DNA of 64,000 bases from Gigantopelta aegis (GCF_016097555.1 NC_054706.1:56621407-56685406), one strand, 5' to 3'; counted from the first letter of the stretch, positions 39,362-52,577 are shown. Program-made: numbers and translations. The notes: a model not told the origin generated them from the sequence alone.

Positions 39362-39888
39362 TACTTTATATTAGCGATAAATATTTCCTGAAAATCAACT
39401 GATGTGAGTAGGAAAAATGGGGGAAACACCGAAACAAAAATCATTAAACGTCCACTCCCGCAGTAACCCAGTTCATGAAGATTAACCTCGAATTCGAGGT
39501 TAATCTTGATGACCTACCCTACTAACCATACAGTAATTGTGCGTGATTCTAAAGGTAACAAGCCCTGTGTTGGGTCGACGTGCATCGACAAGTCGCTGGA
39601 ATGTGTCAAATTACGTTATTACTTTAGACCAGCGACAAATGTCACGCAAATGTTTTTTGTGCCACGTTCCCTTCCCCCCAAAGAACTCGCACAATTCAGA
39701 CATAACTATGTCTACGGTTTTAAAACTACAATCTCTTCTCTGACACCATTATTGTTACATCAGATACTAACTGAAAATACAAACACAACTTCAGTTTTAA
39801 CAAACGCGTGGTTTCCCCATGAAAGATTATTAGGCCCTATATAGTCCGGTTTTTTATATATAAAATACGGGGTGGGTGGGTGGAAGCA
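39362..39888. other. stretch with a 30-bp palindrome and an unexplained frame
   Basis: 39478-39507 is a perfect palindrome around GAATTC. 39506-39844 is open on the + strand (112 codons) with no domain that I recognise; it is probably chance. 39838-39885 matches the flanks of the solo LTR at 35481. Confidence 0.4.
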
Positions 39889-40072
39889 GGGCGAGATCTA
39901 GCTCAGTGGGTAGTGCGCTCGCTTGGGGTGCTTGCGTCGTAGGATCAAACTACACAAGGGAACCCATTCTCTCTTTGGGGTTTCCGTCCCAACCAATGCA
40001 TCGCGACTGGTATATCAAAGGCCTTGGTATGTGCTCTCCTGGCTGTGTCCGCTAACAGAAAAGGTTAGACAC
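39889..40072 (+). mobile_element. SINE type 5
   Basis: Same head and body as at 36783-36948, including the same MITE start right after it, which indicates a segmental duplication. Confidence 0.75.
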
Positions 40073-40217
40073 TGGCGTAAGAAGTGTTGGGGGGGGGGGG
40101 GGGACAAAGGGGTATGTTTATATACACACACACACACACACGTGTGTGTGTGTATGTTGTGTGTGTGTGTGTGCGCGCGCGCGCGCGCCCCACTTTTTGG
40201 AACCTTCCTAGGCCCGT
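40073..40217. mobile_element. short MITE, GGCGTAGGAAGG family, with CA/GT core
   Basis: The inverted ends CTGGCGTAAGAAGTG and CACTTTTTGGAACCTTCCTA-like enclose a G run, then CA and GT microsatellites and a GC run. Confidence 0.55.
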
Positions 40218-40789
40218 GTTAGAAGGGTTTCTTTAAGACTGTGAAAAAATAAACAAAAATAACATTTTAACTTCATACAAGTTACATGAGTACTCCGTGG
40301 GAACGGTGTACGGCAGGAAATAATTGCACACGATTTTCCTTAGGGTAAGATTTATTTATTATTTTCGTTATCACTGTGACATTTTTGTAGATATAATAAA
40401 ATTTAATAAACTAATCTCTTCGAAATTATACGCTATAAATGAAAGTTTTAAAATGATACTGTATGCAAAGTTTAGTAACAGTTAAAAAATATGTCAGTTT
40501 GGTGATTTTTTTGTCAGCAATGTTAGACATATACTACAAAATATGATAGTCTACTACATTAATATTAAACATGCAACAATTGGAGCTCATGATAAATAAT
40601 TCAGTGTGCACTAGTGGTGTCGTTAAATAAAACAAACTTTTAACTTTATCGATAGCCGATGTGTTCTAGTGGCGTCGTTAAACAAAACAAACATTAAATT
40701 TATCGGTACTAAATACGAGTCATCACAATTTGGCAAACACTCAAAGTGACGTTTTTGTAGTTTAATGAGTTTGCCTCTTTTTTCATTTT
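40218..40789. other. no recognised gene
   Basis: AT-rich sequence with two type 2 SINE tail scraps at about 40600-40640 and 40655-40692. Confidence 0.45.
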
Positions 40790-41020
40790 CACCATGACTG
40801 GTATATCAAAGGCCGTGGGATGTGCTATCTTGTCTGTGGGATGGTGCATATACAATATGCCTTGTTGTTAATTGAAAAAGAGTAGCCCAAGAAGTGGCGG
40901 CAGCTGGTTTCCTCTCTCAATATATGTGTGATCCTTGACCATATGTCTGACGCCATATAACCGTAAATAAAATGTGTTGAGTGCATCGTTAAATAAAACA
41001 TTTTCCTTTTCCTTCCTGTT
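40790..41020 (+). mobile_element. SINE type 1, 3' part
   Basis: Core and tail with CTTTTCC repeats; the head is missing. Confidence 0.8.
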
Positions 41021-41285
41021 TTCATTTTGTAATAAAATTTTATTTTAATACAATTAAGTTTAGATAGCTTAAGAAAATAAACAGAACTTTTGTTTTAAAA
41101 ATAATGTGTGAACATAACTAAGATTCAGTTATACCAATACTCGGAACAGTGTGCAGTCAGCAATAAATAAAAAGGAACTTAAATATATGCAAATCACAGA
41201 TAAAAGGATATTTTAAAAAACATCCCGCAAAAAACACAAAAACACAAAACACCACCACCACGTATATGTAGCCTATTTAAGTTAA

Positions 41286-41602
41286 GAAGGAAAGAAAGAA
41301 AATCTTTTATTTAACAACGCACTCAACACATTATAATTACGGTTATATGGCGTCGGACATATGGTTAAGGACCACACAGATATAGAGACAGGAAACCCTG
41401 CTGTCGCCACTTCATGGGCTAGTCTTTTCGATTAGCAGCAAGGGATCTTTTATATGTGCCATCCCAGGATAACACATACCACGGCCTTTGATATATCAGT
41501 CGTGGTGCACTGGCTGGAGCGAGAAATAGCCCAATGGGCCCACTGACGGGGATCGATCCCAAACCGACCGCGTATCAAACGAATTCTTTACCACTGGGAT
41601 AC
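41286..41602 (-). mobile_element. SINE type 1
   Basis: Tail, core and head in reverse, ending just before the minisatellite. Confidence 0.85.
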
Positions 41603-41659
41603 GTATTAAAATTAAAAGTGTTGGTATTATTAAAAAGTAAATTCTGACTAAACTTATTA

Positions 41660-44600
41660 TACAAATTGCCTATATTATGTTTAGACGCATTGCCTATATT
41701 ATGTTTAGACGCATTGCCTATATTATGATTAGACGCATTGCCTATATTATGTTTAGACGCATTGCCTGTATTACATTTAGACGCATTGCCTATATTATGA
41801 TTAGACGCATTGCCTATATTATGATTAGACGCATTGCCTATATTATGATTAGACGCATTGCCTGTAGTATTATTAGACGCATTGCCTATATTATGATTAG
41901 ACGCATTGCCTATATTATGATTAGACGCATTGCCTATATTATGTTTAGACGCATTGCCTATATTATGATTAGACGCATTGCCTATATTGTGATTAGACGC
42001 ATTGCCTATATTGTGATTAGACGCATTGCCTGTATTATGATTAGACACATTGCCTATATTGTGATTAGACGCATTGCCTATATTATGTTTAGACGCATTG
42101 CCTATATTATGATTAGACGCATTGCCTGTATTATTAGACGCATTGCCTATATTATGATTAGACGCATTGTCTGTATTATATTTAGACGCATTGCCTATAT
42201 TATGATTAGACGCATTGCCTATATTATGATTAGACGCATTGCCTATATTATGATTAGACGCATTGCCTATATTATGATTAGACGCATTGCCTATATTATG
42301 TTTAGACACATTGCCTATATTATGTTTAGACACATTGCCTATATTATGTTTAGACACATTGCCTATATTATGTTTAGACACATTGCCTATATTATGTTTA
42401 GACACATTGCCTATATTATGTTTAGACACATTGCCTATATTATGTTTAGACACATTGCCTATATTGTGTTTAGACGCATTGCCTATATTATGTTTAGACG
42501 CATTGCCTATATTGTGTTTAGACACATTGCCTATATTATGTTTAGACGCATTGCCTATATTATGATTAGACGCATTGCCTATATTATGTTTAGACACATT
42601 GCCTATATTGTGTTTAGACACATTGCCTATATTATGTTTAGACGCATTGCCTATATTATGATTAGACGCATTGCCTATATTATGATTAGACGCATTGCCT
42701 ATATTATGATTAGACGCATTGCCTATATTATGTTTAGACGCATTGCCTATATTATGATTAGACGCATTGCCTATATTATGTTTAGACGCATTGCCTATAT
42801 TATGATTAGACGCATTGCCTATATTATGATTAGACGCATTGCCTGTAGTATTATTAGACGCATTGCCTATATTATGATTAGACGCATTGCCTATATTATG
42901 ATTAGACGCATTGCCTATATTATGATTAGACGCATTGCCTATATTATGTTTAGACGCATTGCCTATATTATGATTAGACGCATTGCCTATATTATGATTA
43001 GACGCATTGCCTATATTATGTTTAGACACATTGCCTATATTATGTTTAGACGCATTGCCAATATTATGTTTAGACGCATTGCCTGTAGTATTATTAGACG
43101 CATTGCCTATATTATGATTAGACGCATTGCCTATATTATGATTAGACGCATTGCCTATATTATGTTTAGACGCATTGCCTATATTATGATTAGACGCATT
43201 GCCTATATTGTGATTAGACGCATTGCCTATATTGTGATTAGACGCATTGCCTGTATTATGATTAGACACATTGCCTATATTGTGATTAGACGCATTGCCT
43301 ATATTATGTTTAGACGCATTGCCTATATTATGATTAGACGCATTGCCTGTATTATTAGACGCATTGCCTATATTATGATTAGACGCATTGTCTGTATTAT
43401 GTTTAGACGCATTGCCTATATTATGATTAGACGCATTGCCTATATTATGATTAGACGCATTGCCTATATTATGATTAGACGCATTGCCTATATTATGATT
43501 AGACGCATTGCCTATATTATGATTAGACGCATTGCCTATATTATGATTAGACGCATTGCCTGTAGTATTATTAGACACATTGCCTATATTATGATTAGAC
43601 GCATTGCCTATATTATGATTAGACGCATTGCCTATATTATGATTAGACGCATTGCCTGTATTATGATTAGACGCATTGCCTATATTGTGATTAGACGCAT
43701 TGCCTATATTATGTTTAGACGCATTGCCTATATTATGATTAGACGCATTGCCTGTATTATTAGACGCATTGCCTATATTATGATTAGACGCATTGTCTGT
43801 ATTATGTTTAGACGCATTGCCTATATTATGATTAGACGCATTGCCTATATTATGATTAGACGCATTGCCTATATTATGATTAGACGCATTGCCTATATTA
43901 TGTTTAGACACATTGCCTATATTATGTTTAGACACATTGCCTATATTATGTTTAGACACATTGCCTATATTGTGTTTAGACGCATTGCCTATATTATGTT
44001 TAGACGCATTGCCTATATTGTGTTTAGACACATTGCCTATATTATGTTTAGACACATTGCCTATATTATGTTTAGACGCATTGCCTATATTATGATTAGA
44101 CGCATTGCCTATATTGTGTTTAGACACATTGCCTATATTGTGTTTAGACACATTGCCTATATTATGTTTAGACGCATTGCCTATATTATGATTAGACGCA
44201 TTGCCTATATTATGTTTAGACACATTGCCTATATTGTGTTTAGACACATTGCCTATGTTATGATTAGACACATTGCCTATATTATGTTTAGACGCATTGC
44301 CTATATTATGTTTAGACGCATTGCCTATATTATGATTAGACGCATTGCCTGTATTGTGATTAGACGCATTGCCTGTATTATGATTAGACACATTGTCTAT
44401 ATTATGATTAGACGCATTGTCTATATTATGATTAGACGCATTGCCTATATTATGATTAGACGCATTGCCTGTATTGTGATTAGACGCATTGCCTGTATTA
44501 TGATTAGACGCATTGTCTATATTATGATTAGACGCATTGCCTGTATTGTGATTAGACGCATTGTCTGTATTATGTTTAGACGCAGTGCCTATATTACGTT

Positions 44601-45905
44601 TAGACGCATTGCCTATATTATGTTTAGACGCATTGCCTATAATTATGTTTAGACGCATTGCCTATATTACGTTTAGACGCATTGCCTATATTATGTTTAG
44701 ACGCATTGCCTATATTACGTTTAGACGCATTGCCTGTATTACGTTTAGACGCATTGCCTATAATTATGTTTAGAAGCAGTGCCTATATTATGATTAGACG
44801 CATTGCCTATATTATGTTTAGACGCATTGCCTATATTATGATTAGACGCATTGCCTATATTATGTTTAGACGCATTGCCTATATTATGTTTAGACGCATT
44901 GCCTATATTATGATTAGACGCATTGCCTATATTATGATTAGACGCATTGCCTGTATTACGTTTAGACGCATTGCCTATATTATGTTTAGACGCATTGCCT
45001 ATATTATGTTTAGACGCATTGCCTATATTATGATTAGACGCATTGCCTATATTATGATTAGACGCATTGCCTGTATTACGTTTAGACGCATTGCCTATAT
45101 TATGTTTAGACGCATTGCCTATATTATGTTTAGACGCATTGCCTATATTATGATTAGACGCATTGCCTATATTATGTTTAGACGCATTGCCTGTATTATG
45201 ATTAGACGCATTGCCTGTATTGTGATTAGACGCATTGTCTGTATTATGTTTAGACGCAGTGCCTATATTACGTTTAGACGCATTGCCTATATTATGTTTA
45301 GACGCATTGCCTATATTATGTTTAGACGCATTGCCTATATTACGTTTAGACGCATTGCCTATATTATGTTTAGACGCATTGCCTGTATTACGTTTAGACG
45401 CATTGCCTGTATTACGTTTAGACACATTGCCTATATTATGTTTAGACGCATTGCCTATAATTATGTTTAGACGCAGTGCCTATATTATGATTAGACGCAT
45501 TGCCTATATTATGTTTAGACGCATTGCCTATATTATGATTAGACGCATTGCCTATATTATGTTTAGACGCATTGCCTATATTATGTTTAGACGCATTGCC
45601 TGTATTATGATTAGACGCATTGCCTATATTATGATTAGACGCATTGCCTGTATTACGTTTAGACGCATTGCCTATATTATGTTTAGACGCATTGCCTATA
45701 TTATGTTTAGACGCAGTGCCTATATTATGATTAGACGCATTGCCTATATTATGTTTAGACGCATTGCCTATATTACGTTTAGACGCATTGCCTGTATTAC
45801 GTTTAGACGCATTGCCTATATTATGTTTAGACGCATTGCCTATAATTATGTTTAGACGCAGTGCCTATATTATGATTAGACGCATTGCCTATATTATGTT
45901 TGTAC
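41660..45905. repeat. 24-bp minisatellite, about 177 units, with higher-order structure
   Basis: The unit is ATTGCCTATATTATGATTAG plus ACGC. Main variants are A/T in GATT or GTTT, ACGC or ACAC, and TATT or TGTT. A 21-bp variant (GTATTATTAG) occurs at 42125, 43346 and 43751; the spacings of 1221 and 405 bp equal 51 and 17 units less 3 bp, which points to a 17-unit higher-order repeat. A 25-bp variant (CTATAATTATG) occurs only from 44638 on (also 44758, 45457, 45840). Because 24 and 21 are multiples of three and the unit has no stop in certain frames, both strands stay open for about 1000 codons (minus strand GNASNHNI, plus strand RRIAYIMI). No promoter, unique domain or flanking exon supports a gene. 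A single degenerate unit lies outside at about 46597-46620. Confidence 0.95.
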
Positions 45906-45930
45906 AAATTGCACATAACAGTATAATTAT

Positions 45931-46024
45931 ACGTGCGTGTGCGTGTGTGCGTGCGTGTGTGTGTATGTGTGTGCGTCTGTGTGTATGTGTGTGTTGTTTG
46001 CAATATATATATATATATATATAT
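45931..46024. repeat. GT and TA microsatellites
   Basis: GTGC/GTGT repeats are followed by about 11 TA units at the right edge of the minisatellite. Confidence 0.85.
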
Positions 46025-46136
46025 TTTTTTCTCTTTTCTTTTTTCACTTCAAGCCAAATCGAACAAACTGAATGACACGATACTGATATTCATTACCACA
46101 TCACGTCTGTGTATATATTGCAGGCATAACTACTCG

Positions 46137-46330
46137 AAAGTTCGTTCCAGTCAGCGCCCAACTACTAGTATATCAAAGGTCGTGGTATGTGTTATCCTAT
46201 CTGTGGTATGGTGCATATTAAATATTCCTTGCTCTTAATGGAAAAAAGTAGCGGGTTTCCTCTCTAAGACTATTATTATGTTCAAATTTATTAAATGTTT
46301 GACATGCTTATAGCCGATGATTAAACATCA
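46137..46330 (+). mobile_element. SINE type 2 fragment
   Basis: Core and tail up to TTATAGCCGATGATTAAACA; the last part of the tail is missing. Confidence 0.7.
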
Positions 46331-46464
46331 GAATGATTTATTCACTATTGGTATGTTACAAACGTTTCTATAAACAAGTGCAATATATTCAATTCAATAT
46401 TGTATTAACGTCTCACCTTTTAAAATCTATATATGTCTTTATGAAATAAAAAAATACTTATTAA

Positions 46465-46975
46465 CAGCGCGCAGTTTTCTTTCCCCGGGAATTACTGAAG
46501 CCCACGAATAAGGATAACGGTATACGACAATGGGTAAACGAAACCAGGAAGAATTATTAAAGCTATTCTCCGAAAAATTCTGAACATGATTTAATTCATG
46601 ATTAGACATATTGACAATATTTAAACAAAGTTCGCATTACAATAAATACAGATGTAAATTGTGTGTGTGTGTTTACAATTGTGTGTGTGTGAAGTTGTAC
46701 ATGTAAATGTGTTGTTTTTGTTGTTGTTTTGGTTCTGTGTGTGTGGTATTTTACAAACGTTTTTATTTACAAATGAAATACATGGTTTTATTATGAAGTA
46801 GAAAAAATACAAATTAAGTGTGCAATTTCTTTCCCCGGGAATTACTGAAACACATGACTAAGCATAAATGTATACGACAATGGGTAATATGAAACCAGAA
46901 AGAATTACTGCAGTACTCCAGGGTTGCCATAGATAGTCTCACACTGTTGTGTCTATTCCCCGAAAAATAATGTTT
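46465..46975. repeat. imperfect tandem duplication of about 355 bp
   Basis: CTTTCCCCGGGAATTACTGA followed by TATACGACAATGGGTAA occurs at 46480-46535 and again at 46830-46890, each followed by a similar GAAAAAT-rich stretch. GT repeats lie between them. No gene is seen. Confidence 0.6.
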
Positions 46976-47131
46976 CTAAAATATGTTTCAGGGTCAGATG
47001 AAGGTGTTGTAAAGCTCGAACAGCGATCTTTACAGAAGACATTTTTTTTCACAATTTTCCCCATACAGTCTGCAGACCCGTATTTCAGTGTGGGGAGACA
47101 ATATTTCCTTGTCTTCGTCATTTAGCAATCC

Positions 47132-47300
47132 CCTTACCAAAGCTGAGTTTGTTGCATTATAAGATGTTTCCGACTAATAAATATTTCTACGATTAAAGTT
47201 ACATATTAAATATATTTTGTTGTTTAGAATATTAGTGTCTGTATGTTCAATGTGTTTTAGCAAAATAAAATGAAACTTAACCTAGTGAAATATTAGAACG
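47132..47300. mobile_element. TTAA-type MITE fragment
   Basis: CTGAGTTTGTTGCATTATAAGATG and the following match one end of the family; the terminal bases and the other half are worn. Confidence 0.55.
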
Positions 47301-47350
47301 ACCAGAAACATATGGTGGCTGGGAAGGACATCAAATCCAATTATTTTTGT

Positions 47351-47434
47351 CGATCGATCGACTTACTATCTCGATCGATCGACATACTATCTGGATCGAT
47401 TGACTTACTATCTCGATCGATCGACTTTCGAACT
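47351..47434. repeat. 21-bp tandem repeat built on CGATCGATCGA
   Basis: Four units of CGATCGATCGACTTACTATC plus T; the inner part is self-complementary. Flanked by GGTGGCTGGGAAGGACATC and CTCGAGGCTTTCCGTCATG. Confidence 0.75.
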
Positions 47435-47874
47435 CGAGGCTTTCCGTCATGATAGGCGACTGGGATACCGTTATAGGTTATACTATACCATATAAAATCC
47501 CATAAGCAACAATGTTAACGTTTGTGGTTAAAAACACTATATGCAATATATCAACAGAACTATAACATTCATCCATCACATAAATACAGGCCACCACATT
47601 TGTCCTTTCTCAAATTGGAGAAGAACTCATCCCCATTCCCTTTTCCCTACCAATTTGGTCGGGATGAGGTGAGCAGGTATGTATATACTGTACTAAACGC
47701 CACCCACTGTTCACATCTCTCAAGTACACCCACTGTTGTAATAGCTAAGGCAACTACGTCTGTATGTGTAGCAGATATCATGATCCATATGTAGCTTTGG
47801 TGATATGCATCGAATATGTAGAGGCATGATGAAGCCCAAAATGTCCCAAATACTTTTGTTACATTTGCTTAAAT
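47435..47874. other. no recognised gene
   Basis: The frame at 47522-47794 has no recognisable domain. Confidence 0.4.
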
Positions 47875-48048
47875 CGTTTTTTGTTTAACGACACCTCTAG
47901 AGTACATTAATGAATTAATAATCGGCTATTGGATGTCAAACAATTGGCAATTCTGACATTTAGTCTTGAGAGGAAACCTGTCACATTTTGCCATTAGCAA
48001 CAAAGGGTCTTTTATATGCACTTTCCCAAAGAAAGGATGGCACATACA
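47875..48048 (-). mobile_element. SINE type 2, tail part
   Basis: Tail and part of the core in reverse; the head is missing. Confidence 0.75.
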
Positions 48049-48432
48049 AAATATTTATATATACCAAACGTGGGCTCTGGTTACACCATTTAAAGGCATG
48101 TGGACATTTTGAAGCTGTGCCTGCCCAAACGAGTGGGATTTTCGTTCGGTTGCAATCCGTTCGTTTGAAATGGAATACAATGAAGGGTCGATTATCTGGG
48201 TGAAGCTATTGAGTTTTCCTATTCCAACCAGTGATTCATGAATGACATATCACAAGAAATAGTATGAAATATGCTGTGTAAATATGTATATACTTTGTAT
48301 GTACATGTATGTGTGTGCGTGTATCTACCATTTATGTATATGCATGTATGTATGGATGAATGGATGTAGGCAGGTAAGTGAGTGGCTGGTACGTAGTTAC
48401 GTACGTACGTATGGATGGATCGATGGATGGTT

Positions 48433-48720
48433 TAAAGTTTGTTTTGTTTAACGACACCACAAGAACATATTAATTGATTTATTAATCATCGGCTAGAGTT
48501 TTAGAGAGGAAACCCGCTACATTCCCCCCACATTAGTAGCAAGGGATCTTTTGTATGCACTATCCCATAGACTGGATAGCACATACCACGGTCTTTGATA
48601 TACAACTCGTGACGTACTGGCTGGAACGATAAATAGTCCAATGGGCCCACCGACGGGGATCGATCCTAGACAGACCGCGTATCAGGCAAACTATTTACCA
48701 CTGGGCTACGTCCTGTCTCG
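48433..48720 (-). mobile_element. SINE type 2
   Basis: Tail, core and head in reverse. It lacks the segment GATGTCAAACATTTGG. Flanked by GGATGGATCGATGGATGG and GGATGGATCGACG. Confidence 0.8.
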
Positions 48721-49009
48721 GATGGATCGACGCAAGCATGCATGCATGCATGTATGTTTGTGTGTTCATGCGCTCCTGTATGTGTATCTGGTTATGTAAA
48801 TGTGTTTGCGTGTGAATATTTTGCTATGTCCCAGTTATGGCGATACATTAATGTTGACTTTCACTTATATTTATAAGTCGTACTTATCTAGCATCCCACA
48901 TGATGATATCCCGGTTCTTCTTTCACACAAAAATATATTTTGATCACTGGTATATATGTCTGTCTCTATCTCTCTCTTCTTCTTCGTCTCTCGTCTGTCT
49001 GTCTCTGTC

Positions 49010-49113
<104 letters not shown>

Positions 49114-49124
49114 CATCAATATCA

Positions 49125-49490
49125 TATATTAGGAATAAAAGTTGTATTACGTGAGCCACTGGCATAATACATTATTTTAACTCCTAATATATGATATTGA
49201 CGATACCGAAACACAGAAGGGTAATAATCTCAAAGTTAATACAACGTGTCTTTGTAAACTGCATACACAACTTTAATTCCAGTCAGCCATTACTCGATAT
49301 TTAGATGAATGAATGGTGCCATGTCTTTTCAAAAAGAATATCCTTATATTAAAATCAACTAGTACATGACTTTTTTTTTTCCAGAACGCTGGATAGCTTT
49401 CAATGTAAAGTTGCTCTATTAAGCATTTTTGTTATATGATTATGAATGCATACGTCAATTCTGTAGTGTCGCCATAGCACGTTTATTTAC
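49125..49490. repeat. third copy of the dispersed repeat of 1443-2240
   Basis: CCTAATATATGATATTGACG and AACGCTGGATAGCTTTCAAT match 18650-19045. It contains an inverted pair ATCAATATCATATATTAGGA / TCCTAATATATGATATTGA, here at 49126-49145 and 49171-49190, which may be its terminal repeat. Confidence 0.65.
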
Positions 49491-50496
49491 ATGACTGTTA
49501 CCTACATAGATATTAACGCACTGGCGCAGGGGGTAATTAAATCCTTCCTGTTCTCACAAATTGCCCCATGCCGTTGCTGGGACTCGAACCTGTGGTACAC
49601 AATATTAAACTTTATTGTTGATAATTAATGCACATTTTATATAACGAATAACCCGTTAGTTACTTCGTGTAACACTTTAAAAAATAGTGTATGTAATTGT
49701 GTACTGTTATAATATGCCAAAGGTGTAAACGAATTTGCTAATATCACTTCAAAAAGAAACCAATCAAGCCAAATATTATGTTTATTATAATTGGGGGTAT
49801 AATATCTTTAAGGGAAGTTATAAATTACATATTATTCACGCTTCATTGGTGTATACCTATTATACACAAATGCGCGAGCACACACATATACACACACATT
49901 GACATTAAATTTGGTTTATTATCCAACTAAATATATTTAGTATACATCTTTAGAGTAAAAAGAAAAATGTAACTGAATTTGATGATATGAAATGTTTACT
50001 GTTTCATTGAATCAAAAATTCCTTTACATTAAAAAGTGCGGTTGTATTGTTTTCTGATTGTTTTGTTTTATTTTTGTTTGTTTGTTTGTTTCTATTGTGT
50101 AGATTCCTATATTTGTGACAAAAAAAAACCCGCCACAAACATTTAACACAGAGACAAAGACATTGTCTTGTTATAAAAATGCAGGTCTATTTGGTAGTAA
50201 CATGCGACACTGATTATTTGTACTATTATCTTTTATGTAGTATCAGGCACGGCGGAGCAGGGGGTGGGGGCTGATGATCTACTCAACCCCCCCCCCCCCC
50301 CCCCCCAAGTCTACATTTGATATACGGTGTACACTTGAGGTTGAAACCAGTACAGGGTAAAATATTTTTTCTTAAATGGACTGCGATTTTCAGCTAAAAT
50401 GAAGGTTACTAACAAAAATACTCTTTAAATCATAAATACCATGTGACACCTTATTTTGTTGCAGGTAAATTAAAACTATTATGAGGTGACATATTG
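49491..50496. other. no recognised gene
   Basis: AT-rich with a C run at 50288-50306. No repeat family could be named. Confidence 0.4.
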
Positions 50497-50695
50497 TTTA
50501 CGTCGGTGGGTCCATTGGGCTGTTTCTTTCCAGCCAGTACTCCACAACTGGTGTGACAAAGGCCGTGGTATGTACTATCCTATATATAGGATGTTGTCTG
50601 TATGAAAGGTTCCTTGCTGCTAATCGGAAAGAGTGGCTCAGTGCGTGATGGTGGCGAGTTTTATCTTTCATCATTTGCGACGCTATATAACACCC
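50497..50695 (+). mobile_element. SINE type 1, worn
   Basis: GTCGGTGGGTCCATTGGGCT through core to GCTATATAAC; head start and tail are lost. Confidence 0.65.
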
Positions 50696-52300
50696 ATTAG
50701 GTTCTAATAGACCAAATCAATTCCTATTGCCGATAATGTTAACGTTTACTAATAAAACTGATATAAGCAGCGTTTCAACACACCCAAGGAGTACAGCAAT
50801 AGAAAGTGTGGCACCTCACATCTAATCTACCAGCAAGAAAATCGGGGGTACCCCGCATTAGTTTCAACTTCTGGTATATACTGCATAACAACTGTATAAC
50901 AAATAAAAGTGTATTTATTTATTGTCAATGGATAATAGTATTTGCACAGATAATCAATGTCACATATTACTACCAATCACACCCACAGCTGCTTTTACTC
51001 CGTAAATATTTGAACTTTGACACGGAACTCTTTTCTTTGGTACTATATGCAACCTATACAAAAAACAAAACAAAATTCAAAAAGGGTCCAATTGGGTGTT
51101 TTCATGACTATCAGGATCTTCAGTGTTCTGATATGATGTGACAACATAATTGAAAGTGTTGTTCCTACAGTGCAACCTGATTTAATGTACACCTCAGGAA
51201 GCATCAGTGTTATGCAAGGTTGTATACAAATGCAATGTATCATATTGAAAACAAATAATAAATAAAAATACTACTCTTGAAGATACATACTATGGGTTGG
51301 TTGTGTATGCTTAGTTGTATATGTAGTGTGTGCATGCATAGTCAGAGTCTCTCATTTCCAATAAATAATTACCTTAACACTCATTTATTGCAGTGACCCT
51401 GTGTTTTGAAAGACTTTAATGGGCATATGATAAGAACTTAACTAGAAAAAAAGCATATTACATGTGGCATCTGAAATGAACACCACTGTATCCACAAATA
51501 GTAGTAAATCAACGTGGTACACATCATGGTGCAGGGGTTAAAAAATCCCATCGCCCGACTCCCGTGCCAAGTGGAATTTTCATGCCGGGCAAGTAATTAT
51601 GTTAACTGCATATGCCCGATGACAAGTGACTAATGTAACACCTAAAACCTTTTTAAAATTTTGTTACAAATCTCGGTAAAACCTTTGGAAAGAGTTCCGA
51701 TCGTCTGAGCATTTACATAGCTCTATGGAGAACTAACCCTAACCGTAAATGCTGGAACGATCGAAACTCTTGCCAATGTGTTGAAACACCAAAGCGGAAA
51801 ACAAATGTGTTGAAAAGTTCGATAATTTCCGCCACTGAATGTTCGACTGAATTCATACAAGTAATCGGTTCGATGATCTTCAAACTTAGAAATAACATCC
51901 AATACACTTCACAGCTTATATAAAAATAAAGTATACATGACTTGTGTGGGACACAGTTTAAAATTGTCATATTCAAATTAAATTAGACGTTAACGTGGTT
52001 CCGGAATCTGCTCTTTGCAAATGAACGGGAGCGTAAAGCAAATTTATAATTTCCGAGTTCACTTGAACAGAGCATGAATATTATGAACTGTATGCTTATA
52101 AAAGATGCAAGACATTTTAGTTTAAATATAATAAAGGCGCCATTCAAATATTACGTAACGCTTAGTGTAAGTCCAAGCGTTATGTGGCGTTACAAGGGGT
52201 TTGGGGTGTATTGAACAGCGTTACGTAACACAATTTTGTTTTCTCTTAAACGTGCCATGCCATGACAACAATATACAATATAGGTTTTTAAAGGTAAATT
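50696..52300. other. no recognised gene
   Basis: Several short open frames (for example 50806-51141 +) have no recognisable domain. I see no repeat family in this stretch. Confidence 0.4.
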
Positions 52301-52314
52301 TTTCTTTGTCAACC

Positions 52315-52537
52315 ATGATGGTGATCGCAACCTCGTACCGGCTCCAGCCCAGAGCAAGTTCTTAAGGACTCAATGCATAGGTTTAAGGCTACTACACCCT
52401 CTTCTCTCTCCCTAACCACTAACCAACTAACAACTAACCCACTGTCCTGGACAGACAGCCCAGATAGCTGAGGTGTGTGCCCAAGACAGCATGCTTGAAC
52501 CTTAATTGGATATAAGCACGGAAATAAGTTGAAATAA

Positions 52538-52540
<3 letters not shown>
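52315..52540 (+). mobile_element. SINE type 4
   Basis: Body and tail (TTAATTGGATATAAGCACG), followed by a GT microsatellite at 52540-52574. The head is worn. Confidence 0.75.

Positions 52541-52577
<37 letters not shown>

Noticed and set aside
39506-39844. 112-codon frame beginning MMTYPTNHTVIV
   Set aside because: No domain or splice context is recognisable, and its end lies in a duplicated repeat flank. Too weak to call.
41575-44658. A 1027-codon open frame on the minus strand and a 991-codon frame on the plus strand
   Set aside because: Both are produced by the 24-bp tandem unit, which is a multiple of three and has no stop in these frames. There are no unique domains, and the ends run into SINE or AT-rich sequence. 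Kept as a finding, not called as genes.
41660-45905. CRISPR-like array
   Set aside because: The units are directly adjacent with no unique spacers, and the window is clearly eukaryotic.
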